NCBI RefSeq assembly: GCF_900454025.1
Contig: NZ_UGQM01000001.1
Span: forward strand, 496,001-560,000
Direction of reading: 5' to 3'
DNA from: Mycolicibacterium gilvum
Lineage (GTDB): Bacteria; Actinomycetota; Actinomycetes; Mycobacteriales; Mycobacteriaceae
Length of the DNA: 64,000 nucleotides
Positions 16,961 to 25,210 of the stretch are shown here, one piece after another. A program made the position numbers and the translations under genes. The notes beneath the pieces were generated by a model that was not told the DNA's origin, searched no databases, and saw only the letters and a program-made list of their open reading frames with translations. Numbering within the stretch: the stretch's first letter is position 1; the number at the start of each line of letters is the position of its first letter.

Positions 16961-17958
16961 CGGTGGCTTTCAGCAGCGCCGCGCCTTGCGCTCAGCTCGT
17001 CGGAGCGGCCCCGGTGCGCCGCGCCGCCGCGTGGTACCGGGCGCATGGCCGGTTGCGCACCGGGGATCCGATCGCGATGGCCGCCGACGCCCTGGCCGCC
17101 TATCGGGCCGACACCGCGGCGGGCAAGGATGCGCTGCTGATCTGCGACACCAAAGAGATGGCCGATGCGCTTAACCGGCGCATCCACGACGAATCGATTG
17201 ACGCCCAGGCGCCCACCGTCACCGCGGCGCGCGGACATCGCATCGCCAAAGGCGATGTGATCATCAGCCGCCGCAACGACCCGGCCATCCCGGTCGTCGA
17301 GGCCACCGACATCACCACACCCGCCGCCGATCCGGTGCGCAACGGGCAACGCTGGCGCGTCTTGGCTGTCGACCCGGAGAAGCACCGCATCGCCGCCCGC
17401 CGGCTCGACGACGGCGCGCGCACCGTGTTCTCCGGGGACTACCTACACCAGCACGTCACCCACGGCTATGCGGTCACCGTGCACTCGGCCCAAGGGGTCA
17501 CCGCCGAGACCACGCATGCCGTGCTGGGCGAAACCACCACCCGCTCGCTGCTGTATGTCGCGTTGACCCGCGGCCGCCACACCAACCATGCCTACCTGTA
17601 TGAGCGTTTGGCCGGCGAAACCGAACACGAACACGCCGACCAACAGCCCGGTGTGCACGTGGCTCGTCGCGGCACCAGCGCCGATGCCGCTCAGCTGGTG
17701 CGCGGCATCATCGCCAATCGCGACGAGCGGGCCCGCACCGCCCACGACATCGCCGCCCACACCCAGGACCGCGCCCGGCTACCCAAGCGCGTCCAACGCC
17801 TGCTCGACCGCCGTGATCGGGCTGTACAGCAGCGATGGGCCGCCTACAGAAACTGGCACGGCCAGCGCGTCGAGCAAGCCCTCGAACACCAGCACTGGCT
17901 CGACCAGCACCGCAGCCGCAGCCAATACCAGAGCCTCGACTCCGGACTCGAACTTTAA
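16961..17958 (+). pseudogene. C-terminal (helicase) part of a MobF/TraA-type conjugative relaxase
   Basis: About 330 codons. The sequence [21 protein letters not shown], then [25 protein letters not shown] (superfamily-1 motif V) and [13 protein letters not shown] (motif VI) is the RecD/TraI-like helicase end of a TrwC/MobF relaxase. The catalytic relaxase domain and helicase motifs I-IV are missing at a junction near 16960. This shows that the segment derives from a conjugative plasmid or ICE that lost its transfer function here. The C-terminal end looks natural (stop at 17956). Confidence 0.8.
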
Positions 17959-17993
17959 AGCCTGGATTGATTGCGCGCGTGCGCTTGATCGGA

Positions 17994-18314
17994 TCAGGCC
18001 ATCGCCCGGCACTCTTGAGCGCAGCGGCGACACGACTCTGCGCAGGCGCGGCAGTGATCGTTGTCGTACTTGTCGCACTCGGCCGCGCACGCATCACAAA
18101 TCTCTGCGCACAGCTGGCACAACTGGGCCGCCCAACGCGACCCGCGGGACACCAGCGTCACACACACCGCGCAAATCGCTGCGCAGTCTAGGCATAACCG
18201 GGCGCAGTCGGCCATCTTCGCGTCGTTGACGCAACAGTTGTAGGCGCACGCTTCGCACGCCGCCTGACATTTCGCGCACGCATCCAGACAGGCCTGGTTG
18301 GCCGTTACCGCCAT
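17994..18314 (-). CDS. Four-helix-bundle copper-binding (Csp-like) protein
   Basis: A 106-aa protein starting at ATG 18314 with an AGGAG site upstream. It has 22 cysteines in CxxC/CxxxC spacing on predicted helices (ACLDACAKCQAACEACAYNCC...). This is the pattern of copper storage proteins, whose helix bundles hold many Cu(I) ions. No signal peptide is visible, so it is cytosolic. A perfect TACCC-N5-GGGTA box lies 23 bases upstream of the start, which fits copper-induced derepression by RicR/CsoR-type repressors. Confidence 0.88.
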   Translation of the reverse strand: MAVTANQACLDACAKCQAACEACAYNCCVNDAKMADCARLCLDCAAICAVCVTLVSRGSRWAAQLCQLCAEICDACAAECDKYDNDHCRACAESCRRCAQECRAMA

Positions 18315-18336
18315 GACAGATCTCCTCACTCGTCGT

Positions 18337-18351
18337 TACCCCGTGAGGGTA
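18337..18351. promoter_or_regulatory. RicR/CsoR-type copper operator
   Basis: TACCC-CGTGA-GGGTA, a perfect match to the TACCC-N5-GGGTA palindrome of the mycobacterial RicR regulon. It lies between the divergent copper-protein gene (start 18314) and the LOG gene (start 18477). On the minus strand it overlaps a TATACC-like -10 element, as expected for a repressor site. Confidence 0.75.
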
Positions 18352-18476
18352 TAAGCTAGCAGCCCCTCGTAAGTCGAGTAAACAGTTGGCTTTTCGAACT
18401 TTGAGTTAATCCCCGGTGGGTTCCAGTTGGGGTGCGTGCAGTGTCATCGGCGGCTTCGTGTGGCACGATCGGGTCA

Positions 18477-19208
18477 ATGCCTGGATCCGAAGCGCACCGC
18501 CCCGCCACGTGTGATGAGGAGCTGCTGTGCTGTCTAGGACCAGGGTTTCCCGCGTTGGCGGGCAGCGATCCTGACCGTGTGGTGAGGATCCGCGATGAGG
18601 TGGCGCACGGGTTTGCGGCGCTAGCCGACGTGACCCGTGCGGTGTCGTTCTTCGGTTCCGCGCGCACCCCGCCGGATCATCCGTACTACCAGCTGGCGCG
18701 CACGCTGGCCGCACGGCTGGGGGCCTTGGGGTTCGACATCATCACCGGCGGTGGGGCCGGGATCATGGAGGCCGCCAACCGGGGCGCCCGCGAGGCGGGG
18801 GTGCGCTCGATCGGCCTGGTTATCGAGCTGCCCTACGAGCAGCGCATGAATTCATTTGTGGATCTCTCGCTGGAGTTTAAGTATTTTTTCGTCCGTAAGC
18901 TGATGTTGGTCCGCTACGCGTCGGCGTTTGTGGTGTTTCCGGGCGGCTTTGGCACGCTTGATGAGCTGTTCGAGGCGCTCACGCTCATCCAGACCCAGAA
19001 GATACGACACTTCCCGGTCGTGCTTGCGGGCTCGCAGCACTGGGGCGGACTAGAGCAGTGGATCCGGACCCAGCTGCTTGAGCTGGGAATGATTTCGCCA
19101 GACGACGTCCAGCTGCTCGTGGTCGCTGACGATCCCTACGAGATTGGCGAGGTCATCGAGGGTGGGCTCCGTCGCCAGCTACAGACCTATCGCCCAACCA
19201 CGCCGTGA
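18477..19208 (+). CDS. LOG-family protein (TIGR00730-type)
   Basis: A 243-aa protein from ATG 18477. It shows FFGSARTPPDHPYY, GFDIITGGGAGIMEAANRGA and the signature PGGFGTLDE, with EQRMNSFVDLSLEFKYFFVRKLMLV. LOG proteins hydrolyse the N-glycosidic bond of cytokinin riboside 5'-monophosphates or other nucleotides. The physiological substrate here is unknown. It is divergent from the copper-protein gene and shares the intergenic copper operator, so copper control is possible. Confidence 0.88.
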   Translation: MPGSEAHRPATCDEELLCCLGPGFPALAGSDPDRVVRIRDEVAHGFAALADVTRAVSFFGSARTPPDHPYYQLARTLAARLGALGFDIITGGGAGIMEAANRGAREAGVRSIGLVIELPYEQRMNSFVDLSLEFKYFFVRKLMLVRYASAFVVFPGGFGTLDELFEALTLIQTQKIRHFPVVLAGSQHWGGLEQWIRTQLLELGMISPDDVQLLVVADDPYEIGEVIEGGLRRQLQTYRPTTP

Positions 19209-19224
19209 GCGAATCGCCGAGATC

Positions 19225-19635
19225 ATGAAAGGCGCCGACCCGCGACTGCGTTGCTTAGCTGCCGTCTGCGCCGACGTCGGTGGGGAACAAAAGTTTTCGG
19301 GATTGGTGTGTTTGTTTGGTGGACTGGCAGAAGTGATGGACTCAGACGCGGGCATGGCGTGGCTGCTGGCTGACGCGGCAGGGCCATGCCTAACCGGTGA
19401 CCAGCGCGCGATGGTGTTTGTCGAATTGGGTTGCGGGGAAAATCATCTGGCGATCGAGAGGATTCTTAATGCCGTCGTAGAAAACGGCTTCCCGTTGTCG
19501 ACTGCCGTGCTGGCGGCTCTCACGGAATGGCTGGATTTATACGTCGGCAGCCCCGAGGAGCGGCTGCTGCGGGACCTGGTCCTCCAGGTCCGTGCGCAAC
19601 GACCCGACTTCGAATCGGGACAGCATTGCGATTAA
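19225..19635 (+). CDS. Conserved hypothetical protein, 136 aa
   Basis: ATG 19225, 16 bases after the LOG stop, so probably the same transcript. It is helical throughout: LVCLFGGLAEVMDSDAGMAWLLADAAGPCLTGDQRAMVFVELGCGEN and AAVLAALTEWLDLYVGSPEERLLRDLV. No catalytic motif or membrane segment is evident. Confidence 0.55.
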   Translation: MKGADPRLRCLAAVCADVGGEQKFSGLVCLFGGLAEVMDSDAGMAWLLADAAGPCLTGDQRAMVFVELGCGENHLAIERILNAVVENGFPLSTAVLAALTEWLDLYVGSPEERLLRDLVLQVRAQRPDFESGQHCD

Positions 19636-20070
19636 CGTGCAAGCACTGCTGGTAAGCCTGCTTTGCGGCGGCCACGCCGATCGACGGCTTTGCCGTGTGG
19701 GGGGGCCGCCACCTTGCCAGGGGGTATGCGACCGCCCTGGCCAGCGGCGCGGCACGCACTCCCGTAAACGGTGAGCGTGGACTTTCCGAGAGGCAGACCG
19801 ACGCACACCTCCGTAGCTGTCGGGCCGAAATCAGCAACTCTGAGGGCTTAACCAGCGGACCACCAAGCCGTCCACGGCTTTACGCGTCGTGGAATCAGGA
19901 GTGCTGATAGGCATCGTGTCAGGACGTTTGTCGGTTTTGGAACGCAACGCATGGCGCGCCGGGCCAACCATCTACGGCGCACGCGCCTACACCGCATTAT
20001 GCCGGATTCGCCAGCACACCCTTCTGCGCGAAGCGACGATGTCGGTGACACTACTGGCTGTTTGATACCG
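19636..20070. other. Intergenic region without recognised gene
   Basis: About 430 bases between the LOG-linked gene and the tandem copper operators. The only open frames are short or shadows of the L,D-transpeptidase frame. No repeat or RNA element was recognised. Confidence 0.4.
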
Positions 20071-20104
20071 TACCCGGGCGGGGTACAGATACCCGCAGGG
20101 GGTA
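20071..20104 (+). promoter_or_regulatory. Tandem RicR-type copper operators upstream of the L,D-transpeptidase
   Basis: Two perfect TACCC-N5-GGGTA palindromes: 20071-20085 (spacer GGGCG) and 20090-20104 (spacer GCAGG), centre to centre 19 bp. A TTGATA at about 20063-20068 with TACAGA 16 bases later would place the first box between -35 and -10. The next gene start is GTG 20260. An in-frame upstream stretch rich in Cys and His (20122-20259) lies between. Confidence 0.75.
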
Positions 20105-20259
20105 CAAACCAGACTGTGACGATGCTCGTCTCAGCGGGAATGCGACGCGCATACGCACCCAAAAATTGCTGCCCGACACATAGATCCCAACGACGGTGCG
20201 GCACACATACACCGGGCGGCGCCGGCGGCGACGAATGTGAGAAAGGACAGGAGGCGTCT

Positions 20260-21507
20260 GTGGCTATCGATCGACGAACTCGCATGAGTCTTATCGCGGT
20301 CGCTGTGATCAGTGTGATGGTGGTGGCCGTGGTGGCCGTGGTGATCGGGCGAGGCGATGACCACAATGGTGCGCTGCCCGCAGCGTCGGTCCTGCGCGCG
20401 GAAACGCCTGCGACCGTCACTGTCACTCCGGGCCCCGACGCGGTGAACGTTGACCCGCTGGGCGCGGTCATGGTGAGCGCGGCCAACGGCACCCTGTCCG
20501 ATGTGCAGATGGTCAACGACCAAAACACGCCGATCCCGGGTGTTATGACCCCTGACCACCTGGTGTGGAAGCCCGGCGTGCCGCTGGGGTATGGCCGCAG
20601 CTACACCCTGACCGTGGCCAGTCGCGGGCCGACGGGAACTTTCGCGTCGCAGATGTCGAGGTTCACCACGCTTACACCCAGCAATCAGGCTGCGGTGTCG
20701 CTGACCACGACGTCGGGTGCGGCGCTGCGCGACGGCGGCACCTACGGGGTGGGCACGGTCATTGTTGCCCACTTCGATGAACCCATCATCGATCGCGCGG
20801 CCGCGCAGCGCCGACTGACCGTGACGACCGCTCCGGCCGTGGACGGCTCCTGGTATTGGGTTGATGACCAGAACGCCCATTGGCGCCCGGAGCACTACTA
20901 CGCGGCGGGCACGAAAATCACCGTGGCGGCCAACATCTACGGCGCGCCGCTGGGTGGCGGACTGTACGGCCAAGAGGACCAGCAGACCTCGTTCACCATC
21001 GGTGACGCGCATGTGTCGATCGCCGACGACAACACGAAACAGGTCAACGTTTACAACAACGGCGTTCTGGTGCGCACCATGCCCACCTCGATGGGCATGG
21101 GCGGCACGCAAACCGTCGCCGGGCAGACCCTCACGTTTTGGACCCCACCCGGGGTGTACACGGTGATGGATAAGTCCAATCCGGTCGTGATGGATTCGTC
21201 CACCTATGGCTTGCCCGTCAATTCCCACCTCGGCTACCGCGAGACCATCAACTACGCCACCCGCATCAGCCCCGACGGCATCTATCTTCACCAACTCGAC
21301 AGCACCGTGTGGGCTCAAGGCAACACCAACACTTCCCATGGCTGTCTAAACCTCAACGGCGACAACGCCAAATGGTTCTTCGGGTTTTCCCAACCAGGCG
21401 ACATCGTCGAGGTCCGCAACACCGGGGGCCCGCCCCTGTCGTTGCAGAACAACGGTGACTGGAGTGTGCCCTGGGCGCAATGGCAGGCCGAAAGCGCCCC
21501 CGCCTGA
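20260..21507 (+). CDS. L,D-transpeptidase (YkuD fold) with Ig-like domains
   Basis: A 415-aa protein. GTG 20260 is chosen because AAAGGACAGGAGG precedes it. The N-terminal anchor is MSLIAVAVISVMVVAVVAVV. Two Ig-like domains follow (about residues 50-270). The catalytic YkuD domain contains YRETINYATRISPDGIYLHQLD and the active-site TSHGCLNL (His360, Cys362). This is the domain plan of mycobacterial Ldt enzymes that make 3-3 peptidoglycan crosslinks in the periplasm. Two copper operators upstream suggest copper induction. Copper is known to inhibit these Cys enzymes, so an extra inducible copy could compensate. Confidence 0.88.
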   Translation: MAIDRRTRMSLIAVAVISVMVVAVVAVVIGRGDDHNGALPAASVLRAETPATVTVTPGPDAVNVDPLGAVMVSAANGTLSDVQMVNDQNTPIPGVMTPDHLVWKPGVPLGYGRSYTLTVASRGPTGTFASQMSRFTTLTPSNQAAVSLTTTSGAALRDGGTYGVGTVIVAHFDEPIIDRAAAQRRLTVTTAPAVDGSWYWVDDQNAHWRPEHYYAAGTKITVAANIYGAPLGGGLYGQEDQQTSFTIGDAHVSIADDNTKQVNVYNNGVLVRTMPTSMGMGGTQTVAGQTLTFWTPPGVYTVMDKSNPVVMDSSTYGLPVNSHLGYRETINYATRISPDGIYLHQLDSTVWAQGNTNTSHGCLNLNGDNAKWFFGFSQPGDIVEVRNTGGPPLSLQNNGDWSVPWAQWQAESAPA

Positions 21508-21584
21508 CCCGGCCGGGTGCTCTTCAAGACACGGCACGGGCTCCGTCAACGGTAGTCGCTGTCTCGTTGTAGAAACGCCGCTGC

Positions 21585-22235
21585 TCAAAACGTTTGCAGC
21601 GCTTGGCTCGCCAGATGAACCAAATCTGTCGCGGCAGTTTGGCCCAGGGCGCCGACGCCAGCCGTGATGGCGTAAAGGAGAAGCTGCTTTAACCGGCTGG
21701 GATTTGGTTGAGGCTCAGCGGCTTCCCTTTTGATCTCCACGGCGATCTGATGGGCGTGCTCCACTGCTTCAGGAGGCCCATCCGCGGCCGCCTCTAGGGC
21801 GTCGGCAACCGCCAGCGCTCTTTTAATCTGCTCGGCCACCGTGTACGTCTGGGTTGCGCCAGGGCTGCCGATAGCGACATTGGCGCTGTTACTGATGTGA
21901 ATCGTGGTCGCTCCCTGTGGGTCTGCCGGCGCGTTACCGCCCCGCACCGACTTTCCCGCATCAGCTAGCGCCTCGCCCTTGGCGGTGATGGATGGGCGCA
22001 CCACACCATGGCCCCAAGATGCGGTGCCACTGATGTACTCCTGGTCCCGAAGCCACTCAGAGGCCTCCGCGACCTCTTGTTGTGTCAGCGAGTCGCCTTG
22101 CCACTCAACGGCATTCGCGATGTCGTCGGCCTTCAGCACCGGGTGTCTGTTGCCATCGACCATCGCCTTGAGATACAGCCATTTCAGGACCGCGTCCCGC
22201 ACGCTCCATACCCGGTCAATCGGACTACTCGTCAT
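21585..22235 (-). CDS. Unknown wHTH-like protein, read through from a resolvase frame
   Basis: 216 aa if it starts at ATG 22235 (MTSSPIDRVWSVRDAVLKWLYLK). Residues 10-85 resemble a winged-helix module (LKADDIANAVEWQGDSLTQQEVAEASEWLRDQEYISG). Next is the stretch TTIHISNSANVAIGSPGATQT, a beta-rich pattern seen in several bacterial defence and signalling proteins, then helices (VADALEAAADGPPEAVEHA) and a hydrophobic C-terminus (LLLYAITAGVGALG). The frame is continuous with the upstream resolvase without a stop, so it may be made as a fusion. Function unknown. Confidence 0.55.
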   Translation of the reverse strand: MTSSPIDRVWSVRDAVLKWLYLKAMVDGNRHPVLKADDIANAVEWQGDSLTQQEVAEASEWLRDQEYISGTASWGHGVVRPSITAKGEALADAGKSVRGGNAPADPQGATTIHISNSANVAIGSPGATQTYTVAEQIKRALAVADALEAAADGPPEAVEHAHQIAVEIKREAAEPQPNPSRLKQLLLYAITAGVGALGQTAATDLVHLASQALQTF

Positions 22236-22744
22236 CTCTTCCCCATCTTGTTCTCTGCTTCCATTCAGAGCCCGGTACACCGTCGAGCGCCCGACCAGCA
22301 AGGTGTCAGCGATCTCGGCCACCGGCATACCGGCGGCGGCCAGCTTTCGCGCGTGAGCCAGTCGGCGCCCCCTCAACGCCGGCGGTCGGCCGCCAATGCG
22401 GCCTCGAGCACGCGCGGCGGCCAGGCCCCCCATCGTGCGTTCGTGGTTAATGCCGCGCTCGAACTCGGCGAGCGCCCCAAACACATGCAACACCAGCCGG
22501 CCGGTGGCGCTGCTGGTGTCGATCTCCTCGGCCAGCGACCGTAGCCCTACCCCGGCGGCCGCCAGATTTTCCACCAGGCCGAGGAGATGCGGCAGCGAAC
22601 GGCCTAGCCGATCCAGCCGCGTAACAACCACGGTGTCGCCCGCGACGACGGCCGCCACCAGTTCATCCAGGCCCGGGCGGCGCGCACGGGCCCCAGAGGC
22701 CACATCGGTCCATACACGCTCGCACCCGGCCGCCCGAAGTCCAT
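22236..22744 (-). pseudogene. Serine recombinase (resolvase/invertase), N-terminus missing
   Basis: The frame begins around GLRAAGCERVWTDVASGARARRPGL and continues with DTVVVTRLDRLGRSLPHL, FGALAEFERGINHERT and a C-terminal HTH (MPVAEIADTLLVGRSTVYRALN), all resolvase hallmarks. The first 45-50 residues, with the catalytic Ser, are absent: at 22744 the sequence switches to the divergent discoidin-like gene. It is inactive as a recombinase but retains its DNA-binding helix and is in frame with the downstream gene. Confidence 0.8.
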
Positions 22745-22745
22745 C

Positions 22746-23402
22746 ATGACCGTCGCCGCGGTCGCGATCCTGTTAGTCGCCCTGGCCGGCGTCAACTACC
22801 TCACCACCGACGTCAATCCGCCGGCACCGGCGACGCCGGCCACCGCGGCTCCACCACCACCACCCAGCCAGGCACCGCTCAACCGCGACACGATCCTGTC
22901 CGGGGCCACCGCCTCCGACGTCTGCCCCCGCGACCCCAACTATTCGGACGCCAACCGCGCGTTCGACAGCGACTTCAACACCGCGTGGGTGTGCACCCGC
23001 GCCAAGAACCAGGACGGCCAGCAGATCCAGATCGACTTCGGCCGGCAAGTCACGCTGACCCAGATCCGCATCATCGGCGGCTTCGACGCCACCGCACCCG
23101 ACGGCACCGACCAGTGGTCCAAGCACCGCATCGTCACCAAACTCGAGGTGTACTTCCCGAAAGACCTCAGGCGAGACCCGGTGACAATCGACACCGGCGG
23201 CGCCCGCGACTGGCGATTCATCGCCTTGAACCCGCCGGCCACCGTCAGCAAATTGCTTATCCGCGTCGCTGAAACGTCTCCACCGCCCCAACCAGCAACG
23301 CCGACAAGTGAAACCGCCTCACCCAACCCGGACGAAGTGACCTCGGTAGCAATGTCGGAGATACAGTTCATCGGTATCGACGGACAGGCACCCCCACCCT
23401 GA
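22746..23402 (+). CDS. Discoidin/F5-8 type C-like surface protein, probably 5'-truncated
   Basis: 218 aa from ATG 22746. A hydrophobic segment (VAAVAILLVALAGVNYL) is followed by a Pro/Ala linker and a galactose-binding-like fold: SDVCPRDPNYSDANRAFDSDFNTAWVC, QIQIDFGRQVTLTQIRIIGGF, WRFIALNPPATVSKLLIRVAE. Relatives usually have a zinc-ribbon domain before the TM segment. Here the gene begins exactly at the junction with the beheaded resolvase, so its own N-terminus is probably lost. A hairpin follows the stop. Confidence 0.6.
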   Translation: MTVAAVAILLVALAGVNYLTTDVNPPAPATPATAAPPPPPSQAPLNRDTILSGATASDVCPRDPNYSDANRAFDSDFNTAWVCTRAKNQDGQQIQIDFGRQVTLTQIRIIGGFDATAPDGTDQWSKHRIVTKLEVYFPKDLRRDPVTIDTGGARDWRFIALNPPATVSKLLIRVAETSPPPQPATPTSETASPNPDEVTSVAMSEIQFIGIDGQAPPP

Positions 23403-23418
23403 CGGTTCACCCCCGACA

Positions 23419-23437
23419 GTGATGCACCGTGCATCAC
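23419..23437 (+). terminator. Hairpin after the discoidin-like gene
   Basis: Perfect 8-bp stem GTGATGCA/TGCATCAC with a 3-base loop, 16 bases after the stop at 23402. There is no U-run, so it may act as a processing or weak termination signal. Confidence 0.45.
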
Positions 23438-23487
23438 CGACCGGTCACGCACGGAGCACAGCCGAGTCTCGCGCGTACCGTCGAAAC

Positions 23488-23727
23488 GTGCCCACCACCA
23501 GGACTAAGCCCGCCGTGCGCGACGCCGCGTACGCGCCGATGCTGGCCACCCTGGGCGCCCCGCCCCAGGGCACCGGGCGGGCCGTGGAAGTGAAGGCCGA
23601 CGGCCAGCGCGGCACGATCGTCGTGGCCGACGGCGCCGTCACCGTGTTCTCGCGCAACGGCACCGACATCACTTCTCTCGGGGTCGGCGTGTTGCGAATG
23701 GTCGAAAACCCTACGTCACGGCGCTGA
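23488..23727 (+). pseudogene. N-terminal fragment of an ATP-dependent DNA ligase
   Basis: From GTG 23488: AAYAPMLATLGAPPQ, then motif I EVKADGQRG with the AMP-accepting Lys, and motif Ia FSRNGTDIT. The similarity ends near 23680, and the frame closes at 23725-23727 after unrelated residues. About 80 codons remain of a protein that normally has 350 or more. Another decayed gene at a deletion edge. Confidence 0.75.
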
Positions 23728-23988
23728 CCCTTTGCCTCACCGCCGCAACACGTGTTGTGCACGGCGTCTCCTGCGGATGGCGGGGCCGCGTGCGCGCGGA
23801 AACGTCACTATTAGTCACGGCTGTGGTCCTGCTTTCGAAGGGATGTCGTCAACATCGCTGCACCAGCGACTTCCGGCCCGGTTTCCCGGTGCTGAGCCCG
23901 GTAAACGCCCGCCCGCGTAAGCCGAACTGCTTGCCGGCTGTGTATTGCTTTTCGGGAGTCAGCCCACACCCCGGCCCTGGAGTCGGGG

Positions 23989-25113
23989 CTACTGCGGATC
24001 GGTGTCGGGATTGGTGTTGTCGGTGGCGGTGCTGTTTTGTCGGGCGTACGCGGCGTCGCGCACGACATCGTCGGTTTCTAATCCCGCGCCCAGCGCGCCG
24101 CCCAGGGTGGCCAACGAGCAGGTCAGCCACGCCAGCTCGGCGTAATCGCCGATGTGGACGGGATGTCCGACAGCGTCGCTGAAGCTGCGCGGCACCACCA
24201 GGCAGGCCGCCCCGATACCGGCGAGCACCAGCAAGACGGCATACAAGGCCGCTACGCCGATCACTACCGTGGCCGTGGTGGCGATGTTGAACAGCACCAC
24301 CTGTTCCCGGTTGCGCCGCCCCGGCGCACGCTCCCACAACTCAGCGCCGATGATCAGGGTGGCGACCACCGCGGTGAGGGAGCCGATGGTGGCGCCGGCC
24401 AGCCGCACCGCGCCGAACGTGTCGGCCAGTCGCCAGATGTCGGAGGTCACCAACGCGAACACGCCGGCGGCCGCAGCCGCGGCCAGTGCCCGCGATAACC
24501 GCAGCGTCAGCCGCCAGGGCTGATTGGCCCGGACCATGCCGATCAGCAGTCGGATGTTGCCGGTGAGCACCCGGGCGGTGAAGGCATACGGTTGCTCGCC
24601 GATGTCGGTGCCCAGTTCCCGCACCCGCTGCGCGACGTCCTCAGCAGACCCCGCGTCGGTGTGCGTCACGTTCTGGTCGACGCCGAGGAGTTGCTCGACG
24701 AGCTGCACCATCAGATGTTGGGCGCGGTGGCGCCGTCCCGCGCCGAGCGCGGGCACACACAGCACCGCCACTTGATGCACCGGGTTGGCATGCGCGAGGA
24801 CCGGACGACGGGCGCGGGTGTGCAACGGCAGATCGGTCAGACACACCACCACATCCCAGTCGCGGCGCAACAGCAGCCGCCGGGCCGCACGCACGATGTC
24901 CGCGTCGCTGGCGGGCGCGGCGACGAGCCGATCCTGCTCAACCTCGATGCGCCACGTCGCGCCGGGCAACCGCTGCTCGAGAAGGGACTGAAGACCATCG
25001 GCGATCACCCGATGCGCCATCTCCATTGATCGGCCCGGGGTGGCAACCACACCAAGCACCACGCACGCAGCTTGCTGCGCCTCACCTGCTGCCGGGCTCA
25101 CCACCGCTCCCAC
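23989..25113 (-). CDS. Conserved membrane protein with N-terminal soluble domain
   Basis: About 370 aa (GTG 25113, or GTG 25104). The N-terminal 180 residues form a soluble alpha/beta domain (VVLGVVATPGRSMEMAHRVIADGL, DWDVVVCLTDLPL, LGTDIGEQPYAFTARVLTGNIRLLIGMV). Four hydrophobic segments follow (ALAAAAAAGVFALV; GATIGSLTAVVATLIIG; TTATVVIGVAALYAVLLVLAGIGAACLV; LTCSLATLGGALGAGL). Such proteins occur next to mycobacterial regulators, but the role is unknown. It is codirectional with the TetR gene upstream, about 100 bases apart. Confidence 0.65.
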   Translation of the reverse strand: MGAVVSPAAGEAQQAACVVLGVVATPGRSMEMAHRVIADGLQSLLEQRLPGATWRIEVEQDRLVAAPASDADIVRAARRLLLRRDWDVVVCLTDLPLHTRARRPVLAHANPVHQVAVLCVPALGAGRRHRAQHLMVQLVEQLLGVDQNVTHTDAGSAEDVAQRVRELGTDIGEQPYAFTARVLTGNIRLLIGMVRANQPWRLTLRLSRALAAAAAAGVFALVTSDIWRLADTFGAVRLAGATIGSLTAVVATLIIGAELWERAPGRRNREQVVLFNIATTATVVIGVAALYAVLLVLAGIGAACLVVPRSFSDAVGHPVHIGDYAELAWLTCSLATLGGALGAGLETDDVVRDAAYARQNSTATDNTNPDTDPQ

Positions 25114-25210
25114 CTCAACATCGCTCGGCGGGCACCGCCCTGGGCGCCCTCGTCGAGCAGGAATCTCCAGGTCGACACGACCGATCCGTCGTCGGAGACA
25201 GCGGATACCT

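Noticed and set aside
19848..20528. Minus-strand frame of 226 codons overlapping the copper boxes
   Set aside because: Shadow of the transpeptidase region with low-complexity translation.
20131..21339. Long antisense frame opposite the L,D-transpeptidase
   Set aside because: No domain pattern; the plus strand encodes a complete enzyme.
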